43,246 nucleotides of DNA from an uncultured Bacteroidota bacterium (GCA_902619315.1 CACNDW010000012.1:1-43246), one strand, 5' to 3'. Positions 1 through 9,258 are shown, numbered from the stretch's first letter. A program made the numbers and translations. The notes: a model not told the origin generated them from the letters alone.

Positions 1-1134
1 GCCACCATGGAGTTTGAATCCTTCTACTCTGGAACTTTACTTTATATTGGTCTTGATGAAGGACAAACTGCAGCGGTAGATTCCGTTTTGGCTGCCATAG
101 GAAAAGAAGGGACAGATCCCGAAGCAGTAAAAGCAGCTATTGCCAGTAGTGTCGTCTCAGTAAGTCAAGCGGAGGAGCCCAAAGCTGAGGTTGTCTCAGC
201 TGCGGTAGCTGAGCAAAAGCAAACTCCCAAGCCCGATTTAACATTAGCTAAGTCCCCGATAGTGGCAAACGAAAATTACAACGGAAGATTGATTGCTTCC
301 CCTCTGGCCAAAAAATTGGCGGAAGAAAAAGGAATTAGTCTTCAACAAGTCAAAGGCTCTGGAGATGGGGGAAGAATCATCAAACGCGATATTGAAAATT
401 TTAAAGGCTCAGCAGTTGGATATACAATTGCCTCGGGTTCAAAAGGTGTGGAGAGCGTAACCGAATTGGCTAACAGTTCAATGAGAAAGTCCATCGCTAA
501 AAGACTTTCTGCTTCTAAATTTTCTGCCCCCCACTACTACTTAGGGGTAGAATTGAATATGGATAATGCTATTGCTTTCAGACAACAATTCAACACCCTA
601 CCAGATACTAAAATTTCATTCAATGATATCGTACTTAAAGCTGTTGCACTTGCTTTGAAAGAGCACCCTCAGGTCAATTCTCAGTGGTTTGAAGAAAAGG
701 TGATTCAAAATCATCATGTACATTTGGGTGTTGCAGTTGCTGTTGAGGATGGATTAGTAGTTCCTGTACTCAAATTTACCGATGATATGGATTTGAGACA
801 AATTGGTGAGACTGTCAAAAATTATGCTATTAGGGCCAGAGATAAAAAATTGACCCCTGCTGAAATGGAAGGTAGTACCTTTACGGTTTCCAATTTAGGA
901 ATGTTTGGCATACAAGAGTTTACTTCTATCATCAATCAACCCAATTCGGCCATTCTATCAGTTGGCGCAATCGAGAAAAAACCTGTGGTTAAAGAGGATG
1001 CAGTCTTTGTTGGGAACACCATGAAGCTCACATTAGCTTGTGATCATAGAACGGTTGATGGGGTTACTGGAGCACAGTTTTTACAATCTCTTAGGCTTTA
1101 TATTGAAAACCCAATCCGACTTTTAGTTTCCTAG
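1..1134 (+). CDS. pdhC: Pyruvate dehydrogenase E2 (dihydrolipoamide acetyltransferase), 5' end missing
   Basis: This is the acyltransferase core of a 2-oxoacid dehydrogenase complex, most likely pyruvate dehydrogenase, which transfers acetyl groups from lipoyl-lysine to CoA. The reading frame is open from base 1, so the gene starts upstream. The first visible residues (ATMEFESFYSG) are the stretch just after the lipoylated lysine, which therefore lies just outside the window. After the half lipoyl domain comes an Ala/Pro/Glu-rich linker, then a peripheral subunit-binding domain (about residues 95-132, with SPLAKKLAEEKGI and GRIIKRDI), then the catalytic domain with the active-site motif DHRTVDG (His349, Asp353 of the visible part). 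Pyruvate rather than another 2-oxoacid is inferred from the MEFES-type lipoyl motif. An SDR gene follows 40 bp downstream on the same strand. Confidence 0.93.
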   Translation, partial: ATMEFESFYSGTLLYIGLDEGQTAAVDSVLAAIGKEGTDPEAVKAAIASSVVSVSQAEEPKAEVVSAAVAEQKQTPKPDLTLAKSPIVANENYNGRLIASPLAKKLAEEKGISLQQVKGSGDGGRIIKRDIENFKGSAVGYTIASGSKGVESVTELANSSMRKSIAKRLSASKFSAPHYYLGVELNMDNAIAFRQQFNTLPDTKISFNDIVLKAVALALKEHPQVNSQWFEEKVIQNHHVHLGVAVAVEDGLVVPVLKFTDDMDLRQIGETVKNYAIRARDKKLTPAEMEGSTFTVSNLGMFGIQEFTSIINQPNSAILSVGAIEKKPVVKEDAVFVGNTMKLTLACDHRTVDGVTGAQFLQSLRLYIENPIRLLVS

Positions 1135-1174
1135 TACAGGAATACCTTGACCTGACCTTAAAAAATTAAAACGA

Positions 1175-1849
1175 ATGAAAACCTTTCTTGTAACAGGTGC
1201 CAGTAGGGGAGTAGGCTTTGAGATCTGTAAACAAGCTGCTGCCAGTGGTCATAGGGCCATTGCCCTCTCCAGAAACATATCGCCATTAAAGGGTATACCT
1301 GATGTTTACCCTTTTTCAGTAGACCTGTCTCTTGAGTCTGAAGTAGTTGATTTTGTTAAAGAAATCAGCAGCTCTTTTAAAATTATTGATGTACTGATCA
1401 ATAATGCAGGAAGTTTGATCAATAAGCCATTTTTAAAAATTTCTTCCTCCGATTTTGAAGCCGTTTTTAAGGTCAATGTTTTTGCTGTAGCAAACCTTAC
1501 TCGATTGATGATACCCATGATGAATGCCAAAGGACATGTTCTGAATATCACCAGTATGGGCGGGGTTCAAGGAAGTGCAAAGTTCCCGGGCCTATCGGCC
1601 TATAGTAGTAGCAAGGGAGCTTTGGTTATATTAACAGAGCTTTTGGCGGAGGAGTTCAAAGACAGTGGTCCCTCGTTTAATGCACTTGCTCTAGGTGCAG
1701 TGCAAACAGAGATGTTGGAAGAAGCTTTCCCTGGTTATAAAGCCCCCGTTAGTGCAGCACAAATTGGGGAATATATCATTGATTTTGCCTTAAATGGACA
1801 TCAGTTTTACAATGGAAAGGTATTGCCAATTTCCTCATCAACCCCATAG
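1175..1849 (+). CDS. Short-chain dehydrogenase/reductase (SDR family)
   Basis: This is a 224-residue classical SDR that should use NAD(P)H to reduce or oxidise a carbonyl/alcohol substrate in the cytoplasm. The Rossmann cofactor loop TGASRGVG is at residues 7-14, NNAG at 76-79, the catalytic Ser at about 127 (NITSMGG), and YSSSK at 143-147 supplies the catalytic Tyr and Lys. All key residues are present, so it should be active. The length is slightly short for the family (about 240-250). The substrate cannot be told from sequence. It sits between the E2 gene and a SprT-like protease gene, with 6 bp to the latter, so it is probably co-transcribed with the downstream genes. Confidence 0.88.
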   Translation: MKTFLVTGASRGVGFEICKQAAASGHRAIALSRNISPLKGIPDVYPFSVDLSLESEVVDFVKEISSSFKIIDVLINNAGSLINKPFLKISSSDFEAVFKVNVFAVANLTRLMIPMMNAKGHVLNITSMGGVQGSAKFPGLSAYSSSKGALVILTELLAEEFKDSGPSFNALALGAVQTEMLEEAFPGYKAPVSAAQIGEYIIDFALNGHQFYNGKVLPISSSTP

Positions 1850-1855
1850 CTAAGG

Positions 1856-2461
1856 ATGATTGAATCGATCAGCGTCATTGAGAGTTTTGTGCCTAAAGCT
1901 TCCTTTCCTAAACTTTCAGAATACCTCAATCAGTGGCAAGTGAAGATTGTCATTACCCGAAAGCGGTTTACCAAACACGGAGATTTTAGAGCCTTGCCAA
2001 ATGGAGGACACCAGATCACAGTCAATGAAATGTCAAATCCTTATCGATTTTTGATCACTACCTTGCATGAAATAGCTCACTTGATTGCTTACAAAGATTT
2101 TGGCCCTAAGATCAAACCCCACGGAAAGGAGTGGAAACATGTTTTCAGAGAAATTATATCACCTTTTCTTGTACCGCAAATTTTTCCACTAGAGTTGTTG
2201 AGGGTTTTGCTGCTGCACTTTCAGAATCCAAAGGCCTCCTCTGATACTGATACCCAGTTGGCTGTTGTGCTTAATAAATTTGATCCTGAGAATGAAAAAA
2301 ACTATATTTTTGAATTAGAAAATGGGTCGATTTTTGAAATTCATAATGGAAGAAGATTTGTCAGAGGAAAAAAGCGAACCAAAAGATACGAGTGTAAAGA
2401 GGTGGATGGAAAAAGACTTTACCTTTTTAGCCCTCATGCTCAGGTTATCAAAATAGAATAA
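1856..2461 (+). CDS. SprT-like zinc metalloprotease domain protein
   Basis: The 201-residue protein carries HEIAH at residues 71-75, the HExxH zinc motif, followed by a likely third ligand His89 in KPHGKEW, the arrangement of SprT/Spartan-like metallopeptidases. The C-terminal part has only one cysteine (YEC), so the zinc ribbon found in some SprT proteins is absent or degenerate. Eukaryotic Spartan cleaves DNA-protein crosslinks; the role of bacterial SprT-like proteins is poorly known, and nothing here shows the substrate. The ATG is preceded by AAGG, and only 1 bp separates the stop from the next gene, suggesting an operon with manC. Confidence 0.82.
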   Translation: MIESISVIESFVPKASFPKLSEYLNQWQVKIVITRKRFTKHGDFRALPNGGHQITVNEMSNPYRFLITTLHEIAHLIAYKDFGPKIKPHGKEWKHVFREIISPFLVPQIFPLELLRVLLLHFQNPKASSDTDTQLAVVLNKFDPENEKNYIFELENGSIFEIHNGRRFVRGKKRTKRYECKEVDGKRLYLFSPHAQVIKIE

Positions 2462-2462
2462 A

Positions 2463-3545
2463 ATGTCTAAAAATCACTTTGCAATCATCATGGCTGGCGG
2501 AATCGGTTCCCGATTTTGGCCCTCCAGTACTCCCGATTTCCCAAAGCAATTTCAAGACATGACCGGAGAGGGGATTTCACTTTTGCAGGGCACTTTTGTA
2601 AGATTGGAAAATTTAATTCCTTCATCCAATATTTTTATCGTAACCCAAAGTCGTTATAAAAAAATTATTTTGGATCAATTGGGAGATAAATTATCCCCAG
2701 ATCAAGTGATTTGTGAACCGTATCGCCGCAATACAGCGCCCTGTATATTGATGGCAAGTTTGAAAATTAAAAAACTCAATCCCGATGCCAAAATTGTAAT
2801 CTGTCCAAGTGATCACATCATTATTGATGAAAAGCTATTTAAAGAGGATATGGAACTGGCCTTGGAGCATGCCAATGAAAAAAACCTGATCACCTTTGGA
2901 ATACAACCTGATTTTCCTGCCACTGGTTTTGGCTATGTGGCGGTCGATAAAGATCAAAAAGATTCCCAAATAAAAAAGGTTACCGAATTTACTGAAAAGC
3001 CCGATAAAGCAATCGCTCAGCGTTATATCGATGATCAAAATTACTTCTGGAATTCGGGGATATTTGTTTGGTCTGCTACTGCTGTTTTGAAGGGGTTCAA
3101 AACCCATGCCCACCTACTTTTCGATCTTTTCCATAAAGGGTTTGATCTTTTGAATACTCCATCCGAGGAAGCTTTTATTGCGCAAAACTATCCCCTTGCT
3201 GAAAACATTTCGGTGGATTATGCTTTAATGGAAAAGTCGGAGCATATTTTTTTGATCCCTGCCCGTTTTGATTGGGATGATTTAGGTAGTTGGAAATCAA
3301 TTTATGATCGTCAACCCAAGGATGCTATGAAAAATGCAGTGGTGAGTGCAAAATTATATTCGGAAACTGCTGCCCGCAACCTTGTTAAAACAGATTCCAA
3401 CAAAAAGGTAGTTATCTCGGGTCTTGAGGATTTTATCATCGTTGATACCGAGGAGGTGTTGATGATTTGTCCAATGAATAAAAACCAAGATGTAAAGGAC
3501 ATTTCCGCTGATGCCCAAAAAAAATTTAACCAAAGAGAAGATTAA
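2463..3545 (+). CDS. manC: Mannose-1-phosphate guanylyltransferase
   Basis: The enzyme makes GDP-mannose from mannose-1-phosphate and GTP, for sugar-nucleotide and surface polysaccharide synthesis. The N-terminal nucleotidyltransferase signature is clear (IMAGGIGSRFWPSS, residues 9-22), followed by FPKQF, the CPSDH segment and TEFTEKPDKA, which is the FxEKP-type sugar-phosphate loop. At 360 residues it is the single-domain form without the phosphomannose isomerase domain of bifunctional enzymes. The start is ATG, 1 bp after the SprT-like gene. The stop overlaps the oppositely oriented ABC ATPase gene by 4 bp. Confidence 0.93.
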   Translation: MSKNHFAIIMAGGIGSRFWPSSTPDFPKQFQDMTGEGISLLQGTFVRLENLIPSSNIFIVTQSRYKKIILDQLGDKLSPDQVICEPYRRNTAPCILMASLKIKKLNPDAKIVICPSDHIIIDEKLFKEDMELALEHANEKNLITFGIQPDFPATGFGYVAVDKDQKDSQIKKVTEFTEKPDKAIAQRYIDDQNYFWNSGIFVWSATAVLKGFKTHAHLLFDLFHKGFDLLNTPSEEAFIAQNYPLAENISVDYALMEKSEHIFLIPARFDWDDLGSWKSIYDRQPKDAMKNAVVSAKLYSETAARNLVKTDSNKKVVISGLEDFIIVDTEEVLMICPMNKNQDVKDISADAQKKFNQRED

Positions 3546-4306
3546 TTTTCTTCCTTATAGACCTCTCTCACTTTTTTAAATAGGTTGGAGGAGTAAATAA
3601 AATTACCAACACTTTGATTTTCTGTCTTAAAGACCTCTAGATTAGATCCTTCCCAACCTTTACGACCGTTTTCCAAAAACAATACTTTTTCACCAATTTC
3701 CATTACCGAATTCATGTCGTGTGTATTGATGACAGTAGTGATTTGATATTCTTTGGTGATCTCCTGAATCAGGTTATCGATCAAAGTAGAGGTTTTGGGA
3801 TCCAATCCTGAATTGGGTTCGTCACAAAAGAGGTACTTGGGGTTCATTACAACGGCTCTTGCTATGGCTACCCTTTTTTGCATTCCTCCAGAAATTTCTG
3901 AAGGAAGTTTTTTGTTGGCATTGATCAAGTTGACTCGGTTGATTACCTCATTGGCTCTTGAGAGCATTTCTTCGGAACTTTTTTGGGTTAACATACGCAT
4001 AGGAAACATGATATTCTCCTCTACAGTCATAGAGTCAAATAGAGCACTTCCCTGAAAAACCATACCCATTTCTTGTCTTAAAACACTTCTTTCCTTGGTG
4101 TCCATTTTTTGAAGAGAGCGATTTTCGAAATAAATATTCCCACTATCAATACCATACAGCCCTAGTATACATTTGAGCAGTACTGTTTTTCCCGACCCAC
4201 TCTGTCCAATGATCAGATTGGTCTTTCCTTTTTCAAATTGGTTAGAAATGTCGGTTAAGACATTTGTGCCATTGAACGATTTATTGAGTTTTTCGACTAC
4301 AATCAT
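3542..4306 (-). CDS. ABC transporter ATP-binding protein, MlaF-like
   Basis: This is the ATPase of an Mla/Mce-type transporter, a family that moves phospholipids between the inner and outer membranes. Starting at MIVVEKL (254 aa), the Walker A GQSGSGKT is at 34-41, the Q-loop Gln at about 85, the signature SGGMQKR at 139-145, Walker B LFCDEP at 159-164 and the H-loop His at about 197. The open frame extends 20 codons further upstream, but those codons lie inside the permease gene. The ATG at 4306 overlaps the permease stop as TGATG, which is typical coupling and decides the start. The downstream manC gene converges with a 4-bp overlap. Confidence 0.9.
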   Translation of the reverse strand: MIVVEKLNKSFNGTNVLTDISNQFEKGKTNLIIGQSGSGKTVLLKCILGLYGIDSGNIYFENRSLQKMDTKERSVLRQEMGMVFQGSALFDSMTVEENIMFPMRMLTQKSSEEMLSRANEVINRVNLINANKKLPSEISGGMQKRVAIARAVVMNPKYLFCDEPNSGLDPKTSTLIDNLIQEITKEYQITTVINTHDMNSVMEIGEKVLFLENGRKGWEGSNLEVFKTENQSVGNFIYSSNLFKKVREVYKEEN

Positions 4307-5043
4307 CAAGCAAGTAATAATTGGGTTATGACGTAATTGGTTACAATGATGAGTACACTGGTCCAAACAAAAGAGGTGGTGCTGGCTTTACCAACTTCCA
4401 AGGCTCCTCCTTTGAGAAAATAGCCGTGAAAGGAGGGAACAGTAGCCAGTATAAAAGCAAAAAATCCTGTCTTGACAAAAGCATATCTTACATGATATGG
4501 GATGAATTCCAATTGAATACCCTCAATAAAGTCGGCACTGGAACAAAAACCACCGTAAATGGAGGCAATATAACCCCCGAAAATTCCTAAAAACATGGAA
4601 ATGGTAATTACAAATGGGTAGAATAGCATTGCGACAATTTTTGGAAAAATCAGATAATTATAGGTGTTGATACCCATAACTTGTAGGGCATCGATCTGCT
4701 CTGTTACCCTCATCGTTCCTAGACTTGAGGTGATGAACGAACCTACTTTTCCTGCCATGATTACAGAGATAAAAGTGGGAGCAAATTCTAAAATTACTGA
4801 TTGACGGGTTGCGAAACCAATTAAATTTTTTGGTAATAGAGGATTTGTGAGGTTTAGTGCAGTTTGAATGGCAACAACGCCTCCAACAAAAAATGAGATA
4901 AAAGAAACGATTCCAATCGACCCTATGATAAGAGAATCAATTTCTCTAATGATAAGTTCTTTTAACACACTCCAACGCGTAAAGCGTCTAAATACTTTTG
5001 AAAGCATTATAAAGTATGCACCAATATCTTGTAAAAAAAGCAT
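4306..5043 (-). CDS. ABC transporter permease, MlaE/YrbE family
   Basis: This is the membrane permease partner of the ATPase encoded immediately downstream. It is hydrophobic along most of its 245 residues with several membrane segments, and carries the MlaE-family core (GxVxxFITSSLGTMRVTEQIDALxVMGINxYNYL around the middle, recognised by pattern). The start is placed at the ATG at 5043; the frame extends six codons to a TTG at 5061, but that segment overlaps a TAAATTTG promoter-like element and is probably not translated. No MlaD substrate-binding gene is adjacent, so that subunit must be elsewhere if present. Confidence 0.88.
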   Translation of the reverse strand: MLFLQDIGAYFIMLSKVFRRFTRWSVLKELIIREIDSLIIGSIGIVSFISFFVGGVVAIQTALNLTNPLLPKNLIGFATRQSVILEFAPTFISVIMAGKVGSFITSSLGTMRVTEQIDALQVMGINTYNYLIFPKIVAMLFYPFVITISMFLGIFGGYIASIYGGFCSSADFIEGIQLEFIPYHVRYAFVKTGFFAFILATVPSFHGYFLKGGALEVGKASTTSFVWTSVLIIVTNYVITQLLLA

Positions 5044-5048
5044 CGTAA

Positions 5049-5056
5049 CAAATTTA
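5049..5056 (-). promoter_or_regulatory. Possible -7 element of the MlaE/MlaF-like operon
   Basis: TAAATTTG on the minus strand matches TAnnTTTG and ends 5 bp before the ATG at 5043. If used, it rules out the upstream TTG start and would give a near-leaderless transcript. No good -33 TTG is seen. Confidence 0.25.
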
Positions 5057-5101
5057 CACAATTCAGCATAAGAAATCTTTAGTTTAGATTACAACTGAAG
5101 T

Positions 5102-6163
5102 TTAAATTTGATAGGTGATAGCATTAATGTTCATTCCCGCACCCACACTGGAAAAAAGAATGATGTCTCCTTTGCTCAAAGAATGTCCTTTATAGTTTTG
5201 TTTGATAACCAAATCAAATAATGTAGGAACAGTTGCAACAGAACTGTTACCATACTCCTCAATATTCATTGGAAGGATGTCATCACGCATAGGCTTATTG
5301 TAGAGTCTCAAAAATCTATTTACTATGGCTTCATCCATTTTTTTATTAGCTTGATGGATAAAGATTTTTTTCAGATTTTCAACATCTATATTGGCTTTAT
5401 CGAGGCATTGTTTCATGGCCTTTGGGACATGACTCAAGGCAAACTCGTACACCTTTCTACCTTGCATTTTGATGAATTTATCACCTTTAAAACATTCCCT
5501 GTTGTATGATTTTCCATAAAAAATAAAATCAGTCTCATTATCTGCTGTAAAGGTCATTGTGCAGTGTGACAAAATTCCACCTTCTTCGGTAGTTTCCTCC
5601 AATATGGTTGCCCCAGCTCCATCAGCATAAATCATAGAATCCCTATCATGAAGGTCGACTACTCTAGAAAGAGCATCAGATCCTACGACCAAACACTTTT
5701 TGGCCATACCTGCTTTGATGAAGGCATGAGCCTGGATCATGGCCTCGACCCATCCCGGACACCCAAACAAGATGTCATATGCAACGCATTTAGGATTTTT
5801 AATTTTAAGTTTGGCCTTTACTCTCGATGCTAAACTGGGTAGGATATCGATTTGTTTACTATCTCCACTGATGTCACCAAAATTATGGGCAAGAATAATG
5901 TAATCTATGGTTTCAGGGTCCACGTTTGCATCTTCAATCGCGTTTTGAGCTGCTATATGAGCAATGTCTGACGTTTTTAATTCGGAATTAATATACTTTC
6001 GTTCTTCAATTCCGGTAATTGAGTTGAACTTATCAATGATGGTTTCGTTATTCTCATTGAATTTTGTTCCGTGATTATCTAAAAAGGAAAGGCCTAAGAA
6101 AGCATTGTTTTTTTGAACAACAGTTGGAACATAACAGCCGCTACCTGTAATTTTATAACTCAT
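5102..6163 (-). CDS. 3-oxoacyl-ACP synthase III-like (FabH family) protein
   Basis: This is a 353-residue thiolase-fold condensing enzyme. The KAS III triad is visible: Cys135 in ILFGCPGW, His270 in IFIHQANKK and Asn306 in EEYGNSS. FabH itself starts fatty-acid chains by condensing acetyl-CoA with malonyl-ACP. The cysteine context here (GCPGW rather than the usual ACSGF-like motif) marks a divergent subfamily, so the acyl substrate may differ. The gene lies 40 bp upstream of the MlaE/MlaF-like pair and 124 bp downstream of gcvP, with no other fatty-acid synthesis genes nearby. The housekeeping FabH role is therefore not established. The ATG start is at 6163. Confidence 0.85.
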   Translation of the reverse strand: MSYKITGSGCYVPTVVQKNNAFLGLSFLDNHGTKFNENNETIIDKFNSITGIEERKYINSELKTSDIAHIAAQNAIEDANVDPETIDYIILAHNFGDISGDSKQIDILPSLASRVKAKLKIKNPKCVAYDILFGCPGWVEAMIQAHAFIKAGMAKKCLVVGSDALSRVVDLHDRDSMIYADGAGATILEETTEEGGILSHCTMTFTADNETDFIFYGKSYNRECFKGDKFIKMQGRKVYEFALSHVPKAMKQCLDKANIDVENLKKIFIHQANKKMDEAIVNRFLRLYNKPMRDDILPMNIEEYGNSSVATVPTLFDLVIKQNYKGHSLSKGDIILFSSVGAGMNINAITYQI

Positions 6164-6287
6164 AATTATCCTACAATACTACCTTATTTATGGAGGATAA
6201 TCGACAGAAATGATAAAAAGTGTATGATACCCAAAAGAAATCTAAAGACATAATTTTAAACAAAAAAATCCTTAAAACCCCTGACAA

Positions 6288-9134
6288 TTAAGCTTTTGCG
6301 TAAGCTTTTGTGGAAGTACAGCTACAAATTAAATTACGATCTCCAAATGCTTCGTCTAGCCTTCTAACTGATGGCCAGAATTTGTTTACCATAACAAAAG
6401 AAAGGGGGTAAGCAGCTCTTTGTCTCGAATAGGGGAAGTTCCATTCATCTGCAGTAAGCATCGATAGTGTGTGAGGTGCATTTTTTAGAAGCGCGATACT
6501 GGCTTCATCTCCGGAGTTGATCTCCATTCTAATGGAGATCATGGCCTCACAGAATCGGTCAATTTCATCCAAGTTTTCGCTTTCTGTGGGTTCGATCATC
6601 ATGGTTCCAGCAACGGGAAATGATACAGTAGGTGCATGAAATCCATAATCCATGAGTCGTTTGGCAATATCTATCACCTCAATATCATACTTTTTAAAAG
6701 GACGACAGTCAATGATCAATTCATGAGCTGTTCTCCCTTGATCACCAGTGTATAAGATATCATAAGCACCCCCCAGTCGCTTACTGATATAGTTGGCATT
6801 TAGTATGGCTATTTCCGTGGCTTTTTTCAATCCACTCGCTCCTAGCATTTCGATGTATCCATAGGAAATCAAACAGGCCAGGGCTGATCCCCAGGGAGCC
6901 GCCGAAATACTGTCTTTTGAAGCACTTCCTCCCGTTTTGACCAATGGATGCTGCGGTAGGAAATCTGAAAGATGTGATGCCACACAGATGGGACCAACAC
7001 CTGGACCTCCCCCACCGTGTGGAATGGCAAATGTCTTGTGCAAATTCAAGTGGCACACATCCGCTCCAATTTCAGCAGGACTGGTCAGTCCAACCTGTGC
7101 GTTCATATTAGCACCATCCATGTAGACTTGTCCACCACATTCATGAATCTTTTCATTAATATCTTTAATATTTGCTTCAAAAACACCGTGGGTAGAGGGA
7201 TAGGTAATCATTAGTGCTGCTAAATTATCGCGATGTTCTTCTGTTTTTTCTGAAAAATCAGCCCAATCGATGTTACCCAATTCATCAGTTTTGACTACCA
7301 CTACTTTCATTCCTGCCATTACTGCAGAGGCGGGATTTGTTCCGTGGGCAGAGGAGGGAATCAAACAAATATTTCGGTAAGCCTCATTTCTTGACTCATG
7401 ATAAGCCCGGATGACCATTAGTCCTGAATATTCTCCCTGAGCACCGGAGTTAGGCTGTAAAGATGTGGAGTGGAAGCCTGTAATCTCACTGAGTTGGTTT
7501 TCCAATCGATGAAGCATTTTGTGATAACCTTTCACTTGCCCCTTCGGAACAAAAGGGTGAATACTTGACCATCTGGGCCAACTCAGGGGTAACATTTCAG
7601 CAGCAGCATTGAGTTTCATTGTACATGAACCTAGAGAAATCATAGAGTGGTTTAAGGACAGATCTTTACGCTCAAGACTTTTTATATAGCGCATCATTGC
7701 TGTCTCAGAATGGAAAGAATTAAAAATCTTATCGGTGAGAAAGGCGCTGCTCCTCTTCTGCTCGACGGGATAACGGTGATTTTCGATCTTCACTTTTCCG
7801 GTAATGTTTTTTTGATGGACTACTGCTTCAAATACATTTAATATTTTCAACAGAGAAACCTCATCTGTGGTTTCATTTATAGCAATTCCGACGGTTTCTT
7901 CATCGATATAGTTGAAATTGATTTCATTTTGTTCTGCCACAGTCCTTAAGGCATCAGCATTGATTTTGACTCTCAGGGTGTCAAAATAATATTGGTTGAG
8001 TTGGGTGAGCCCCAGGTCTACCAATTTTTTTTCTAGTTTGGCGGCGTTTAAATGTATTCTTTTGGCAATTTTTTTAAGGCCTTTAGGACCGTAATAGACA
8101 GCATACATCCCAGCCATTACTGCTAGCAAAACTTGAGCAGTACAGATATTTGAAGTTGCACGGTCTCTTTTGATGTGTTGTTCACGGGTTTGGAGCGCCA
8201 TTCTCAGTGCAGGGGCTCCATCCTGATCTTTGCTTTGCCCAATGATGCGTCCAGGGATGTTTCTTTTGTAGTTTGCTTTGGTGGCAAAATAAGCCGCGTG
8301 TGGGCCACCATAGCCCAAGGGTATGCCAAATCGTTGTGTGGTGCCTACTACTACATCTACATCATAGGTGCCGGGAGCTTCTAGTATGGTCAAGCTAAGT
8401 AGATCCGCTGCCACAATGGTCTTTAGATCAAAAGCCTTGGCTTTACTCACACCAAAGGGTAAATCCATGATATCACCGTATTTACCAGGATATTGGAAAA
8501 AGGCCCCAAAAAAGGAGGTGTCAAAGTCTATGGTTGAAATATCTCCCAGTACCAACTCAATCCCTAGTGGGGTAGCTCTTGTATTTAGAACTGCCCAAGA
8601 CTGAGGAAGTATGTCTTGAGACACAAATAATTTATTAGCACCTGCTTTTTTTTGCTCTGTCGACCTCACTGCATAGCACAAGGTCATAGCTTCTGCAACT
8701 GCTGTTGCTTCATCTAAGAGTGACGCATTGGCTAACTCCATTGCAGTAAGCTCGCAAACCATACTTTGAAAGTTAAAAAGGGCCTCTAATCTCCCCTGCG
8801 CAATTTCTGCTTGATAAGGTGTGTAGGCAGTATACCAACCTGGGTTTTCAAGTATATTTCGATGTATGACCGCTGGAGTAATAGTGGGGTGGTAGCCCAT
8901 ACCGATATAAGTTTCGAATAATTGGTTTTCATCGGAAAGTGCTCTCAATTCATTCAAAAAACGGTGCTCGCTGATCCCTTCACGCAAGGCTAGGGGGTGT
9001 TTTAATCTGATTTCTTTGGGGAGGGTTTGAGACAGCAGCTCCTCGATCGAATCGATTTCCAGAGCCGATAACATTTTTGAAATTTCATCTTCATTTGGGC
9101 CTATATGGCGTGTAGCAAATTTATTTGGCAGCAT
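6288..9134 (-). CDS. gcvP: Glycine dehydrogenase (decarboxylating), glycine cleavage P-protein
   Basis: This is the PLP-dependent P-protein of the glycine cleavage system. It decarboxylates glycine and passes the aminomethyl group to lipoylated H-protein. At 948 residues it is the single-chain form (two subunit-like halves), close to the usual 950-960. The N terminus has the typical RHIGPNEDEI start, and the PLP-lysine is Lys700 in HLNLHKTFAIPHGGGGPG, with intact glycine-rich loops. The start is ATG. gcvT and gcvH are not adjacent. The 124-bp upstream region shared with the divergent UbiA-like gene shows no recognisable glycine riboswitch. Confidence 0.97.
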   Translation of the reverse strand: MLPNKFATRHIGPNEDEISKMLSALEIDSIEELLSQTLPKEIRLKHPLALREGISEHRFLNELRALSDENQLFETYIGMGYHPTITPAVIHRNILENPGWYTAYTPYQAEIAQGRLEALFNFQSMVCELTAMELANASLLDEATAVAEAMTLCYAVRSTEQKKAGANKLFVSQDILPQSWAVLNTRATPLGIELVLGDISTIDFDTSFFGAFFQYPGKYGDIMDLPFGVSKAKAFDLKTIVAADLLSLTILEAPGTYDVDVVVGTTQRFGIPLGYGGPHAAYFATKANYKRNIPGRIIGQSKDQDGAPALRMALQTREQHIKRDRATSNICTAQVLLAVMAGMYAVYYGPKGLKKIAKRIHLNAAKLEKKLVDLGLTQLNQYYFDTLRVKINADALRTVAEQNEINFNYIDEETVGIAINETTDEVSLLKILNVFEAVVHQKNITGKVKIENHRYPVEQKRSSAFLTDKIFNSFHSETAMMRYIKSLERKDLSLNHSMISLGSCTMKLNAAAEMLPLSWPRWSSIHPFVPKGQVKGYHKMLHRLENQLSEITGFHSTSLQPNSGAQGEYSGLMVIRAYHESRNEAYRNICLIPSSAHGTNPASAVMAGMKVVVVKTDELGNIDWADFSEKTEEHRDNLAALMITYPSTHGVFEANIKDINEKIHECGGQVYMDGANMNAQVGLTSPAEIGADVCHLNLHKTFAIPHGGGGPGVGPICVASHLSDFLPQHPLVKTGGSASKDSISAAPWGSALACLISYGYIEMLGASGLKKATEIAILNANYISKRLGGAYDILYTGDQGRTAHELIIDCRPFKKYDIEVIDIAKRLMDYGFHAPTVSFPVAGTMMIEPTESENLDEIDRFCEAMISIRMEINSGDEASIALLKNAPHTLSMLTADEWNFPYSRQRAAYPLSFVMVNKFWPSVRRLDEAFGDRNLICSCTSTKAYAKA

Positions 9135-9151
9135 AAATAAAATTTTATAAA

Positions 9152-9159
9152 CAAAATTA
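9152..9159 (-). promoter_or_regulatory. Possible -7 element upstream of gcvP
   Basis: TAATTTTG on the minus strand matches the Bacteroidota -7 consensus TAnnTTTG and ends 17 bp before the gcvP ATG. I see no TTG at the expected -33 distance, so this is a weak call. Confidence 0.25.
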
Positions 9160-9246
9160 GTTGATAGATAACCATCATTTATGCCTTCTTTGGTTCATTT
9201 CTCCAATTTTTTTGAACAATAGTTTTACTTATTAACAGTTTACAGA

Positions 9247-9254
9247 TATTTTTG
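9247..9254 (+). promoter_or_regulatory. Possible -7 element upstream of the UbiA-like gene
   Basis: TATTTTTG matches TAnnTTTG and ends 4 bp before the ATG at 9259, so a transcript would be leaderless or nearly so. The nearest TTTG upstream (9211-9214) is 32 bp away, too far for a good -33 box. Confidence 0.3.
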
Positions 9255-9258
9255 TCTG

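Noticed and set aside
4307..4366. 20-codon upstream extension of the MlaF-like ATPase
   Set aside because: It lies within the permease gene; the TGATG junction gives a better start.
6288..6330. Direct repeat AAAGCTT near the gcvP stop as a terminator or repeat element
   Set aside because: Two copies of a short motif arise from Lys-Ala codons (KAYAKA); the only hairpin possible downstream has a five-base stem and a long loop.
9135..9258. Glycine riboswitch upstream of gcvP
   Set aside because: The region is only 124 bp, AT-rich, and shows neither the conserved riboswitch core nor strong pairing.
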